A stretch of 64,000 nt of DNA from Rosa chinensis (GCF_002994745.2 NC_037089.1:18272641-18336640); one strand, 5' to 3'. Shown: positions 1 to 11,340, counted from the stretch's first letter. Notes: a model not told the origin generated them from the sequence alone. A program made the numbers and translations.

Positions 1-209
1 AGGTTTTGAGACAAGTGGTACTTAAGCGAATCTTGCTCCACCGACATCTCTCTACTCACCTGGTCATATTTATTTTGGAGTTACTGAAAGAAGTCAAACG
101 ACTACCATTGTTTTGCATTAGCTAGTATTTGGATTAGATTCTCTTAATGGTTAAGAAACAATGACGTACGCTGTTGGCTTAGAATAAAATTTCGATTTCT
201 TTTCATTAT
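1..209 (+). mobile_element. Left part of the decayed Ty1/copia element (upstream of element A)
   Basis: These bases flank element A, whose 5-bp target duplication GACTC occurs at 210-214 and again at 5909-5913. Removing element A joins them to the copia protease region that starts at 5914, so they should belong to the same old copia copy. I cannot read a convincing protein here: every frame is broken. The copia 5' LTR lies outside the window. The assignment rests on continuity alone. Confidence 0.35.
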
Positions 210-214
210 GACTC

Positions 215-730
215 TGTACATGCATGTACATTTGCAAGCATAATTAGCTATAATGGGCCACGCTCATTGTACCGCCAAAGGTACTAATTCCAACTAAATG
301 AATGACATGCAGACACACCACCAGACAGGCTACGGCCTCGGCGTTGGACCACCTCCAGATCGCCGCCGACGCGCCGCCACTCGCCACGCCAAGATGGCAT
401 CAGAAGCTTCTGAAACTGGGAACTGAAGCATGTCAGTGCCACATCGAAAACAAAGAGAAGATCAACCTCTTCCTCACCTATAAAAGGTTCTCTCCTCTCT
501 CCTCATTAAGGACGCATTCAATACTTACCTACTGTTACTTTGTCAACACAAATACATTGACTAACTTAGGCATCGGAGAGCAGAAGACCGCCCGACGCGG
601 TCTCCCTCTGACGCCCATTGTATTTCACTTGACAGATAAAGGTAGCTTCGAGAACAATACAAGTACCGATCCGCCCACCGGATCAACGTTAACTAGGGTC
701 CAGCTACTGCTGGACTTTTAGACATCAACA
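215..730 (+). repeat. 5' LTR of element A
   Basis: It starts TGTACATGCATG and ends ATCAACA. A TATA box (tataaaagg) lies at 479-487, followed by a short CT-rich stretch as at a transcription start. The 139-codon frame running through it (302-721) is repeated in the 3' LTR but resembles no protein and is not treated as a gene. Confidence 0.95.
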
Positions 731-750
731 TTGGCGCCGTCTGTGGGAAC
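731..750 (+). promoter_or_regulatory. Primer-binding site of element A
   Basis: The sequence TGGCGCCGTCTGTGGGAA starts 1 base after the LTR end. The TGGCGCC start is shared with primer-binding sites of plant Tat/Athila elements; the exact tRNA was not checked. The same 20 bases occur inverted in element B at 35008-35027. Confidence 0.9.
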
Positions 751-783
751 CCTTGAACAGAAGGTCATCCCGCTACAATCACC

Positions 784-2096
784 ATGACTAACGGTAGCGG
801 GGGAAACGCGGAGGAGCAAGCAGAACAGCCCGCCATCCCCCAACCCTCCGACCCCGCGATCGGAGTTAACCGCGCACTATTCACAACCCCGGCGGTGAGG
901 CAAATCCAGGCAGCAGCCGCCCATCAGGCCAAGATCTCGTCACCATGTACGAGCTAGCACTGGCGGATCTTCACAAGGCAAACAGAGAACGTGAGGAGGA
1001 GCGCAGGTAAAAGGCTGAAGCCCAAAGGTAGGTGGCTACACTAATGACACGTTTTGAGGAACTAAAGAAGACGCTGGCGGTCACCGACCGCCCAGCACAG
1101 AGCGAGCAGTCACGTAGCACCAGGCGTAGTCGACCCAGCACCGGAACATTGGTACCAGGGCCGGTCGTACAGATGCAGGTACCGCTGAACCCACCTGAGT
1201 TGTTGGGAATAGGACCGCCGCCCATACCTCAGCTAATGTTGGAGCAAGAGGCGGAATCACTCCCACACACCAACCGCTCAGAAACCAGGGCGAGGACAGA
1301 GGGTAATCCGCCTGTGCCGAGGTGCAGGCCAGCCCAGCGGATCATTCAGACCGATTCCGCTGACGAGGCGACCGCCCAGCTATTGGAAAGGATGCACCAA
1401 CTGGATCAGAGATTGATTCGGGCGGAGTCGGGCGTCCCAGCGCCAACTCGGAATCCGCTCTTCACTTCCAGACCCGGGCCCTTTTCCGCTGCAATTATGC
1501 AGGCTGTCAGACCAGCATATGCAAAAACCCCAAAGATGCTGCACTATGGCGGATTGTCCGATCCCTTCGTCCACATGGACACCTTCAAGAAGGTCACCAA
1601 CAACAAGGGTTTCGACGACGCCACCTTATGCCATTTGTTCAGCGAAACACTAGATGGCGAGGCAATGAACTGGTTCTTTGAATGTCCGCCAGGTTCTGTC
1701 AGCTCATTCCATGCACTATCACACGCTTTCCTCTCCCGTTTCATCTTATTGTCCGCCGGGCATCACAACACGAGTCAGCTGCTCAGCGTTAAGCAGGGGG
1801 AGGACGAATCACTGAAGGCCTTCGTCACAAGGTGGCGGGCGGCAGCGTCTCAGTGCCGCGACCTAGACAAAACTATGGCATCAGCGGCCTTCAGAAAGGG
1901 ACTTCTCAAGGGACCGTTCCTCTATCACCTCAACTACAGTCATCCCAATGCGACGTATGACCACGTCATGAGTGAGGCGGTCATTCACGCTCAGGCGGAA
2001 TTCATCACATATGGAGAAACCCCACCACCACCAGCAACTCCCAACCGGTCAGAAGTCAGAAATCTAGCAAGTTGCGGTTCCGCCAGCAACCTCTGA
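784..2096 (+). pseudogene. gag: Decayed gag of element A
   Basis: The original start is the ATG at 784 (MTNGSGGN...), as in element B. This frame is lost by a shift near 930, where reading moves to a frame containing YELALADLHKANRE, and stops occur at about 1009 and 1028. An open frame then runs 1032-2096. Its second half is the conserved retrotransposon Gag domain: FVHMDTFKKVTNN, AMNWFFE, LSRFILL, LKAFVTRWRAAASQC, GLLKGPFLYHLNY. It is closely similar to Gag of element B. After the shared ETPPPPATP the reading frame leaves Gag: the last 15 or so codons are antisense to exon 2 of the element's antisense gene. The zinc knuckle and everything downstream are missing. Confidence 0.9.
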
Positions 2097-3100
2097 TCCT
2101 CGCTACGCGGCACTCTTCTTCGCGCGTTAACGTGTACCGCAGTCCCGCTGCACAAAAACGGTAATCGTTAGTGAGACTACAAATACAAATACGTAAACCC
2201 GCCAACTACGTTCAATGGAAACCGGTTACCAACCTCGAATGGGTTGGAACTCCGACTTAATCCTAAATGTCGGCCCTTCCTCGTTTGACCTGGCGTGATA
2301 CTCCCAACCCTCTGTGGCGACGCAGAAGGTCCCCGCCAGTAGGACATTGAGTCCCTTAGATTTTCGATCAGCTTAGGGGCTCCCTGCCGGCGGCTCAAGT
2401 TCACTTGCCCTTTGCAACCCCGGCGCTTCACGTACACCAGCTCGTAGAAGTGAAGCACTTCCGTCACAGTAGGCCCCTCGCACCCGGACAACCGCCAGAG
2501 CGAGTTCATGGCCAACATCAACCGCCACATGTTGGGGCAAATCTGACCAAAGGCAAGGCCAAATTCGTACACCAGGATTTGGAGATTTGGCACCAGCGGG
2601 AATGTCACTCCTTGGCGGAATATCGCCTCATGAACGGCAGTAAATTCCGCTGGGAGAATCGAGGCCTTCTCATCCGCTGTCGGCGGGCGCAGCTTCACCG
2701 AGCCCGGCAACCGGAACGTCTGCTTCATTCGGTTAACGGCAGCGGCGTCCATCCGCCCTTCTGCCTCGTTGACGGCGGTGCCATCAGATAGAAACCACGC
2801 CGACTCAGCATTCTGCCCCGCTACTTCTTCTTCTCCAGCGGAGCCGCTGGCAGCACTATTGCTCGCCAAACGCTCATCGCGCCTAGCGTTGGCAGCAGCG
2901 GCCTCACCCGCCCTAGAGCTCTCTGGACGCGAACCACGACCCATAGCTACTTCCCAGGGGATGGTCTGTAGCGGTTCTGGCAGTGAGGTTCCTGCATGGG
3001 CAGACGGACGCAACGAGTCAATAAAAATCCTATCCGCCGCGCTGAACGACACGTCAGACCCGGAATCCTCACTGCTCGAAATCTCTATGACGTTAGCCAT
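2041..3100 (-). pseudogene. Antisense gene of element A (aORF), 5' half only
   Basis: The ATG is at 3098-3100 on the minus strand and the first exon stays open to 2177 (307 residues if the intron is read through). The N-terminus is acidic and serine-rich (MANVIEISSSEDSGSD). A conserved block from about residue 160 (VTFPLVPNLQILVYEFGL, QICPNMWRLML, EVLHFYELVYVKR) fits the 'putative gypsy type transposon' family (Pfam Transposase_28 type). Comparison with element B shows an intron (gt near 2209, gtgcag near 2152) and exon 2 (GLRYTLTREEEC, then RNRNLLDF) down to about 2041, where a deletion ends it. A stop follows LLDF in exon 2. Role unknown; family assignment by eye. Confidence 0.75.
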
Positions 3101-3890
3101 CCCAAAACCCTAAAACCCACATCAGTTAGCACAAACACAGATCTAGCCTATTCTCACATCAGTTATAGCCGAGGACATCAAGAACAAAAAAAAAAAAAAA
3201 CCCAGAAAATGCCAAAACACGAACAAACGCACTCAACCCAGATTCGACCATCTAAAGCCCTAACCACTAACGCTTTGCCAACCGCAATTCAACCCCCCCC
3301 CCCCCCCCCCCCCCAAAATCTCATTTTACACCTCAGAACACGCCCAACAAAACCACCAGTCACCCTAGAAAGACAAACAACAAAACCCAGAAAGTAGCAG
3401 ATCCAATGAAACAGGAAAAATAAATCCGGATACCAACCTTGGTGGTGAAGCCTACGATACGATGATGCACGGTAATCCTGGGGGCCGCTATCGCCGTTTT
3501 TCCGGGAACAATATCTCCAAACTCCGGCAACCTCTTTCTTCAGTCTCGGACAAGTAGAGCGATAAGAACACGACTGTGGGTTTGAAGCTTTTACCAAAGT
3601 GTCAAATCTCGATGGCTTTCCCCCCCTTTTATGTCAACATCAGCGCGTCCTCCGCCGTCCGCTGCAAAACGACATCAATTGACAGCCGTACACGTGTCAC
3701 AGACCTCCACTTACTACCCGGATTAACCGAGGCGTCGCTTCGTTTTCGAAACCCGTAATTACTATCATTTATGGTAAGCAGACGGCCAGGCTTAGGGGGC
3801 AGGACTCGGCACGCTAACCCCCTACGGGTTGGACACGTGTCTACTACCACCAGACGAAGCGTCTAGTGGAAGTAACCACTGCGATAACTT
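3101..3890 (-). promoter_or_regulatory. Putative promoter and 5' leader of the element A antisense gene
   Basis: On the minus strand a TATA-like ATAAAAGGG lies near 3625-3633, about 530 bp before the ATG, and a possible splice donor (CACCAAG^GTTGG) lies near 3440, which would imply an intron in the leader. The region also holds a poly(A) tract (3186-3200) and a poly(C) tract (about 3294-3314). No protein is recognisable on either strand. Promoter function is inferred from position only. Confidence 0.35.
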
Positions 3891-4770
3891 CACCAACCGT
3901 CCGAGTCTCCGCTGAGCGAAACCCCTCCAGCGGAAACTTCTCCCTTGTCATCCTCCAAGTGATGAAGTCTCCGCTGAGCGAAACCCCGCCAGCGGAACTT
4001 CTCCCTTGTCATCCTCCAAGTGATGAAGTCTCCGCTGAGCGAAACCCCGCCAGCGGAACTTCTCCCTTGTCCTCTTCCAAGTGATGAAGTCTCCACTGGG
4101 CGAAACCCCGCCAGCGGAACTTCTCCCTTGTCATCCTCCAAGTGATGAAGTCTCCGCTGAGCGAAACCCCGCCAGCGGAACTTCTCCCTTATCCTCTTCT
4201 AAGTGATGAAGTCTCCGCTGAGCGAAACCCCGCCAGCGGAAACTTCTCCCTTGTCATCCTCCAAGTGAAGAAGTCTCCGCTGAGCGAAACCCCGCCAGCG
4301 GAACTTCTCCCTTGTCATCTTCCAAGTGACGAAGTCTCCGCTGAGCGAAACCCCGCCAGCGGAACTTCTCCCTTGTCATCCTCCAAGTGATGAAGTATCC
4401 GCTGGGCGAAACCCCGCCAGCGGAACTTCTCCCTTGTCATCCTCCAAGTGATGAAGTCTCCGCTGAGCGAAACCCCGCCAGCGGAACTTCTCCCTTGTCC
4501 TCTTCCAAGTGATGAAGTCTCCACTGGGCAAAACCCCGCCAGCGGAACTTCTCCCTTGTCCTCTTCCAAGTGATGAAGTCTCCGCTGGGCGAAACCCCGC
4601 CAGCGGAACTTCTCCCTTGTCATCCTCCAAGTGATGAAGTCTCCGCTGAGCGAAACCCCGCCAGCGGAACTTCTCCCTTATCCTCTTCCAAGTGATGAAG
4701 TCTCCGCTGAGCGAAACCCCGCCAGCAGAACTTCTCCCTTGTCATATTCCATGTGAGGAAGTCTCCGCTG
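3891..4770. repeat. 61-bp tandem repeat array of element A
   Basis: About 14 direct copies of a 61-bp unit with core tctccgctgagcgaaacccc and gccagcggaacttctccctt. Copies differ mainly in tcatcctcca versus cctcttccaa and in a few point changes (gctgagc/gctgggc). The array lies upstream of the antisense gene and before the 3' LTR. Its reverse complement is homologous to the array of element B at 21600-22098, which has the same period. Confidence 0.95.
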
Positions 4771-5376
4771 AGCGGAACCCCGACAGCGGAACTTCCCCAT
4801 AGCCATCCGGCAAGCGGGGTGTCTTCCGCTATACATCTTCGGCGGAACCCCCTTTCATCTTGCAAACTGCGTACTTTGTTCAACGCAATATCGTTCAACA
4901 AAATACCGACAGCCGCGTCTACCGAACGTTGCTTCCTGCTACATTTAGCGGGGGATATCCGCCAAACTACGAATCCCGAGGCCACGCCTCACTCTGACAA
5001 CGACCGCCACGCGGCGTTACCGTCCGACCGTCCCTACGGGACACGGGGACTAGTCAACAGTCTACGACGGCCCTGATCAGGCACGTTGACCCCCGTCATT
5101 TGGGTGTCACATTGGGCTCGCTACCCAACACCCTCTGCTCCGTGCAGCTCCCCCTCAACAAACAATTTGCCGACCATCCGGAGGTCTATCTTCGCCGGGG
5201 AGTGGGGGACTCCCTGGGGGGCCCAGCAGGGGCCCGCCCGAAAGGGTATAAAGCGTTTGCTCAGTAAAACCAACGGTTGGCGACGCACTGACGCTAATTA
5301 TGCTCTTGCAAGTCTAGCGGAAGAAAACACTTCAAACCACCGAGCAACTCCCCAACCAAGATTGCCCTCCTTGACT
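4771..5376. other. Spacer between array and 3' LTR of element A
   Basis: GC-rich non-coding sequence with a counterpart in element B (about 21032-21600), for example the shared gggtataaag motif near 5246 with its reverse near 21155. Frames are open for about 100 codons in places, but these follow base composition and show no recognisable domain. Confidence 0.7.
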
Positions 5377-5392
5377 GGGGAATTGGGGGACT
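5377..5392 (+). promoter_or_regulatory. Polypurine tract of element A
   Basis: The sequence ggggaattgggggact directly precedes the 3' LTR, where plus-strand DNA synthesis would be primed. Element B has gggacttgggggact at the same place. Confidence 0.8.
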
Positions 5393-5908
5393 TGTACATG
5401 CATGTACATTTGCAAGCATAATTTGCTATAATGGGCCACACTCATTGTACCGCCAAAGGTACTAATTCCAACTAAAGGAATGACATGCAGACACACCGCC
5501 AGACAGGCTACGGCCTCGGCGTCGGACCACCTCCAGATCGCCGCCGACGCGCCGCCACGCGCCACGCCAAGATGGTATCAGAAGCTTCTGAAACTGGGAA
5601 CTGAAGCATGTCAGTCCCACATCGAAAACAAAGAGAAGATCAACCTCTTCCTCACCTATAAAAGGTTCTCTCCTCTCTCCTCATTAAGGACGCATTCAAT
5701 ACTTACCTACTGTTACTTTGTCAACACAAATACATTGACTAACTTAGGCATCGGAGAGCAGAAGACCGCCCGGCGCGGTCTCCCTCTGACGCCCATTGTA
5801 TTTCATTTGACAGATAAAGGTAGCTTCGAGAACAACACAAGTACCGATCCGCCCACCGGATCAACGTTAGCTAGGGTCCAGCTACCGCTGGACTTTTAGA
5901 CATCAACA
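5393..5908 (+). repeat. 3' LTR of element A
   Basis: It has the same length and ends as the 5' LTR, with the TATA box at 5657-5665. About 13 substitutions and no indels separate the two copies by eye. The target duplication GACTC follows at 5909-5913. Confidence 0.95.
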
Positions 5909-5913
5909 GACTC

Positions 5914-8900
5914 AATTTTAATTCTAAGCATATTCCTCTGTGACTACAATGACTGGGCCATCAAAATTAGTTCAAGGATATGGAATGGTCCAAATTCCTC
6001 TTGTCAAATGGCACCTTGATTACGATCATAGAAACTCTCTACGCTCCTAGGCAAATAGAACCCTATTGAGCTATTCGAGTCTACGGATTCCATGTGGAAA
6101 CGTATATAGAGAACGAAAAAGAGTTCCTTTGCACTACCTCTAAGGATTTCTAACAAATGTGCATCTTAGAGAAACTTATGTGTCTCTCTAGTGCATTTTA
6201 TGTCACCACTATTCGAGCTATTAAATCCAATAGAGTTATGGGAGAAGATCTCTTGGATTTAGACATATATTGGCTTTGTCATGAAAGGATAGGTCATCCT
6301 AGTCATGATATGATGATCCGTCTACTAAAGACTTCACACTGACATCCATTCTTTCGAGCGAAACGAAGCAAGAATCAAATGTTGATTTCTGGAATAAGTG
6401 TGACCGTCGCCGCTGCCTTTGGCGCCGCCGCCGTCCACAGCCAGCTTAGGGCTGGCGCAGTCAATATCCATGACATCATGGATGGCGTCCATAATGGTGA
6501 TGGCTCTCCAGGTGATGCTACAATCACCAACTTTGCTTCCAGTAGCGTTTCAGACGCTCAGGCCCAACCAAAATCCTCATTGGTTGCTTCTAAGGCTCAT
6601 CGCTCGTTCTGCAAAGCAAGTTCCTTATAGAAATTAGGACAGAGACCATCCTACGCAAAGGATACAAAAATACTCATTCTGTTCTTACATAGAATCCGAG
6701 GGGATTTTGTGGACTTATTCAACCAACTTATGGTCGTTTAAATATTTCATAATGTTGGTTGACATGCAAACACGCTGGTCAAGTTGTAGTGCCATTGTCC
6801 ACTTGTAATGCTGCTTATACTACACTCCTAGCACAGATTATATGGTGACGGGCTCACTCCCCGGATCATTCCATTAAGTCAATTGGACTTTACAATGCTA
6901 TAGAGTTTACATCGAAAACTTTCGATGATTATTACATACAACTGGGACTGATGTTGGACATCATATTTCATATACACACCCAAATGGTCTCACGAAAATG
7001 ACTATGATGGTAGCCCAGACATTGGTAATGCGCACCAATCTCCCTATATCCGCTTGGGGTGATACAATATCGCATGCAGGTATGCTAATTCGTCTACAAC
7101 CCACCGCCACTCAAACAATCTCTGTGTTACAGCTAGTGACTGGGTACAAGTATCACGTACTTATGCAAATTTGAGTGTGTCATTTATGTGCCTATTGCGC
7201 AGTCATAGCGCACTACGATGGGTCTTCACAGACAAATGAGCAACTATGTTGGATTTGAGACTCCAACTATCGTCCGCCACTTAATACCCTTGCTAGGCGA
7301 TCTCTTTACTGCATGCCTTGTGGATTGTCACTTTGATGAGACAGTCTTCACGTCGTTAGGGGGAGATAAGAACACGGATGTTCAATAGGAATAACAGGCA
7401 TTGTCGTGGTCTGTCCACACTATGTCTCATCTCGATCTCCGCTAAAATGACTAGATCACACATATCTACTGTAAACATGCCTACAAGGATGGATGTCCCT
7501 ACGAGAGGAAAAAATGTCACCCTACGCGGAGATAGGCATGACACCAATGCCATAGAGAGTGGCGTTCTAGCATTACAGGCCATGGCCCCAGCCAGGATGC
7601 GTGGGAGGCCCATGGGTTCGAAGGATACTTTGACACAACTCAATCCTTTGATCATCGACACTCAAAATGCATCTCATGAGAATGTTTCAGATTATGGTTA
7701 TCGTTAAGGGACACCTCAACGTCAGAACTTACTCCTGAGAATACAGAGCTCTCTGAAAATTACACTAGTGTACATGAGACGTGGGATAAAAACTCCATCA
7801 TGATTGATGATGTATTTGCGCATTTCATAGCGCATGAGTTTGTTGAGTCCGATGATATCGAACCACGCTCCGTTGATGAATGAATGCCAACGTAGAGAAG
7901 ATTGGCCTAAATGAAAAGATACGATCCATGTTATGTTGGATTTTCTAACGAAGATGAAGGTTTTTCGAGCTAGTGATGCTGACACCTCCTAACATAAAAC
8001 ATGTTGTCTAATAGGTCTTCGTTAGAAAGCGTGATGAGAAAAAGAGATGGAAATCTCACCTTATGGCTCGAGGCTTCTCACAAAACGCCTTGGACTCGAC
8101 TATGAGGAGATATATTCTCTCGTAATGGATGTCATTGCACTCCATTACCTTGTCAGTTTGGTAGTTTCTTAATAACTCAATATGTAGCTTATGAATGTAG
8201 TCACTACGTATCCCTATGGGGATCTAGATACGGAATAGAAAAGAAGGTCCATGGTGAACTTTATTTACCCAAGAGTGTGTTTGTAATGAGGTTGAAACGC
8301 TCACTAAAGTGACTACTTGATTGGGAAGGGGTATGTCAATAATGAACTATGCCCGCGCATTTCAATGACAAGTTTAAGATTCTATCGCTGTTTATGTTGG
8401 TGACATGATCTTTATTGGAAGCCCCTACAGAGTTAAAGGAAACTGCTGAACACTTGAAATTCGAGTTTGAGATTAGGGATCTTGGGAAAACACAATTATG
8501 TCTCGGTTTGGCCCTTGAGCATCATGCATGTTGATGGATGCTTAGGCGTTTTGACAAGGTCAAGCCTTCAAGCACGCCCATGATCGTTCGTAGTCTTGAC
8601 CCTAAAAATGATCATCTTCGTCCGAAGGAGGATGACGAAGATGTGTGAGAGGCAAGGGTGCCATACTTAAGTACAATATGAGCATTATTGTACTTAGCTC
8701 AATGCATAAGACCGAACATCTCATTTGCAGTGAACTTGTTAACTAGGTATAGCTCTACGCTAATGCGATGCTATTGGATTGGTGTAAAAGATATCTTTCG
8801 ATGCTTAAGATGCACAATTGATATGTTCTATCCCTATAGAGAGATGGATGGATTCAGACCCATCACACACCAGGAACGCCGCCAACACTGGCCTGCGTCT

Positions 8901-9591
8901 TCTATCCCCATCCCAAAACCACATTAGTGTTTTGAAAGGTTTTGCTGATGTTGGGTATCTCTTTGACCCATACAAAAGGTCATTCACGAATTGGTTATGT
9001 GTTCACCATGGGTAAGACCGCGTTATCTTGGAGGTCTACAGAATAGACTCTTGTCGCTATATCTTCGAGCCATGCAGAGTTATTGCTCTTCACAAAGCGG
9101 TTCATGAATATATATGGATTGGATCCATAATTATGCATGTTCGAAGCAATTGTGGTTTGAAGTCTACCACAGATGAGCCTACGAGCATTTATGAGAATAA
9201 TGCTGATTGCTTTGAACAAATGAAGTAAGGCGACAACATCAAGCATAATCAGCAACAACAGACTCTCCTCAAGATCAAAGTGAACTACGCTTGATTTGAA
9301 GACGATGTGGCAGACTTGTTCACTAAGTCATTGCCTGATTCCACTTTCGAGAAACATGTTGGTAGTATCGTTTGCAGAAATTATTTGAACTTCTATGACC
9401 GTTGTCATTAGCGGAAGATGTAGACATCAGGGGAAGATGTCTACATGTATAGTCTTGAAAAGTGAAATGTGTGTTGTACTCTTTTTCTCCTTCGACTGAC
9501 GTTATTTTTGTCCTACTAGATTTTTGTTACTCGACAAGGTTTTTGACGAGGCAACGAGAGGAGCACCGTGTTTGGGCGACACAAGGGGGAG
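5914..9591 (+). pseudogene. Decayed Ty1/copia polyprotein
   Basis: Fragments follow copia order in all three forward frames. The protease/GAG-preintegrase region contains HERIGHPSHDMMIRLL (about 6280-6340). Integrase remnants follow (about 6700-7330). The linker has MRGRPMGSKD (about 7600) and DDVFAHFIAHEFVESDDIEPR (about 7805-7870). Reverse-transcriptase remnants include KRDEKKRWKSHLMARGFSQN (about 8030) and YLAQCIRPNISFAVNLLTRY (about 8690-8750). The RNase H tail ends VADLFTKSLPDSTFEKHVG (about 9310-9365). There are dozens of stops and shifts, so the copy is long dead. Element A was inserted just upstream. Confidence 0.88.
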
Positions 9592-9817
9592 TGTTCAAGT
9601 ATACTTGGATTATGTGTCTGTCCCAAACTTTAGTGACTTGTTCAAGTTGTAATACGGTTAGTCTTACATATATCTTTGTAGATATCTTAATCATTGTACG
9701 ATTATGTTTCCTTGTAATACTCTGATTCTTTGCTTATAATCCTCTATTGAAAAAAAAAACCCCTATTATCAATGAAAACACAGATCATTCTCTCCCAATT
9801 TCTGATTCCCTAAAACA
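9592..9817 (+). repeat. 3' LTR of the copia element
   Basis: It begins TGTTCAAGTATACTTGG directly after the purine tract acaagggggag and ends near CTAAAACA. The content fits copia LTRs of this kind: a run of cttgtaatactctgattc and a late tatcaatgaaaacacag before the end. The 5' partner is outside the window, so the end is set by the CA and by resemblance. Confidence 0.65.
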
Positions 9818-10142
9818 GAAATATATTATTTAGAGGCCAAATAAAGCCTACTTGAAAATCAAGCAATCTTGAGGCAAATCTTGATATATATTGATTTACT
9901 AGTATTTATTAAATCCTTTAATAATTAATGGTGATTTGCTTGATTATCAAAGTTCTGCGAAATGTGAAAATAAGTATGCAAGTTGCATATATGGTTGAGA
10001 TTACGTGAGCCATACAAGGTAATTATCAAGGTTCCCTATATATTGCAATCAAGGACGTGGAACAGTTTGGGTAGGAATCAACCAATCTTGATTGCAATTA
10101 ACAAGGATATATATCATTGCTTACGGTGGGAGGCTATCATCC
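9818..10142. other. AT-rich flank, no gene
   Basis: This sequence, 11076-11322 and 37676 onward become contiguous once the hAT element (10151-11067) and the outer CACTA are removed. It contains repeated short phrases such as caatcttgattgcaatta and gcaatcaaggacgtgg and no readable protein. It may be an old LTR or other repeat, but I found no partner copy in the window. Confidence 0.4.
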
Positions 10143-10535
10143 TTCAGTACCAAGGTTTGAAAAATCGCTAGGCACTAGTCGGGCGGTGGGCTGGGGAGGA
10201 GGGCTCAGGCGCCTAGGCGGTTTTGTATTTTCTAATTTTCATTTTATTTTTATAGCTTTTATTTATGTAATTAAAAAAATATAAACTTATTAAGACTCAA
10301 AGAATAATAAAATTGTACCTAGAATTTTCAAATTTTAAAAGAATCCTAAATTATGGGCCATTAAAAGAATCCTAACAGACCATTAACTAGCACTAGTAGA
10401 CCTATAATTATAGGCCTTTTAACTTATGATCGTTTTGTTTTTCTGTAGCCCAATAATCAAGTGGCCTTCATCAGAGCCTATAGAACCCAACCCGCTTAAG
10501 GGCCAATTTGGTCTATTTAACTCAAAATTCCTAGG

Positions 10536-10881
10536 GAAACCCTAATCTATATAAATGACTGCTAGCTTCTTCTCCGTCAGTTCTCCCGCACACACAACCC
10601 CCTCCAAATTTACGTTTCTGCAACAGCCAAGCAATGAAATGGGGTCTCTCTCTCTCTCTCTCTCTCTCTCCCTCCCTCCCTCCCCCCCCCCCCCCCCCCC
10701 CTTCCCTTTCCCTCTCTCTTTTTCTCTCTCAATTTCTAGCTTGATCATAAACACATATAGATTTGTAACTGTGTTCTTGAAATCTGAAAAGGGAAAAGGA
10801 ACCGGTAGCTTTGGCAAGCACCGCAACAATACCCACACTTTCTGTGTCTGATGCCAACGTCGGAGCTTCCATCTCCAAAAG
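10536..10881 (+). pseudogene. RPL37: Captured 60S ribosomal protein eL37 gene: promoter, leader and first codons
   Basis: A telo-box-like gaaaccctaa (10536-10545) and TATA box (tctatataaa, 10547-10556) are followed by a CT-rich leader, a layout typical of plant ribosomal protein genes. From 10789 the frame reads KGKGTGSFGKHRNNTHTFCV, then a stop (TGA at 10849-10851, where the family has Arg), then CQRRSFHLQKS. This matches the zinc-binding N-terminus of eL37. The start codon position reads AAG, so ATG is lost. Similarity stops at about residue 31 of an expected ~95. It is a transduplicated fragment, not a working gene. Confidence 0.85.
10645..10702. repeat. (CT)n / poly(C) tract in the eL37 leader
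   Basis: About 14 CT units, then ccct units, then a run of about 20 C. It is the expanded pyrimidine tract of the captured leader. Open frames through it encode only Ser/Leu or Pro runs and are artefacts. Confidence 0.9.
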
Positions 10882-11340
10882 TCTCACTGATGTCGAGTTT
10901 GGGTTTCGGGAAAGAGAAAAAAAAAAGAGAGGAGAAAACCACCCAGGCGGACGCCCAAGCCTCCTATGCGGCCGCCTAAATCCTATCCGCCTAAGGCTTC
11001 CGATTTGCCATTAGTTGCCTCGGTCTCCTGCCGCCCAGCGCCTAGGCGACCATTTTTTAGAACACTGTTCAGTACCAATATACACATGCAAGCAATCAAG
11101 ATTCCCATGCAATTAAAGATTGTTGGACGTGGAGCAAGATAGGAAGGACATAATTATCCTTGATTGCATTCAACACAAGATATATATGCAGTACGTGCAT
11201 ATCCAAGGATTTGGTTATCAAGAGGCAACTACTCTGCCTAGAAAATAGTTGCGACGCCCAAGAGACAATTAATCTTGGCTAGAAGATTGCTACCTCACAT
11301 AGGCAATCTATTATTGCCTATGATACACTGCTACAATAAG

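Larger units (their letters stand above)
215..5908 (+). mobile_element. Element A: non-autonomous Tat-type Ty3/gypsy LTR retrotransposon
   Basis: Two 516-bp LTRs (215-730 and 5393-5908) begin TG and end CA, and are bounded by the perfect target duplication GACTC (210-214, 5909-5913). A primer-binding site follows the 5' LTR and a purine tract precedes the 3' LTR. In order, the interior holds a decayed gag, an antisense open reading frame on the minus strand, a 61-bp tandem array and a spacer. There is no protease, reverse transcriptase, RNase H or integrase, so it would need enzymes from a relative such as element B. By eye the LTRs differ at about 13 of 516 positions, which makes it a fairly recent insertion. 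It sits inside the older copia element. Confidence 0.95.
10151..11067. mobile_element. Non-autonomous hAT element carrying an eL37 gene fragment
   Basis: The 8-bp target duplication TTCAGTAC occurs at 10143-10150 and 11068-11075. The termini are imperfect inverted repeats: left CAAGGTTTGAAAAATCGCTA, right (reversed) CAGTGTTCTAAAAAATGGTC, both continuing into gcctaggcg-type sequence. There is no transposase. The interior is a piece of a ribosomal protein gene, listed separately. Confidence 0.85.

Noticed and set aside
302..721. 139-codon open frame, repeated at 5480-5899
   Set aside because: It lies within the two LTRs of element A and is duplicated only because the LTRs are; no domain is recognisable and it is not conserved in element B's LTR.
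3891..4770. CRISPR-like regularly spaced repeats
   Set aside because: Whole 61-bp units are repeated without unique spacers, inside a plant retrotransposon; it is an ordinary tandem array.
10542..10851. Two overlapping 98-codon frames on opposite strands
   Set aside because: Both run through the CT/poly(C) tract; only the eL37 frame beginning at 10789 has family similarity.
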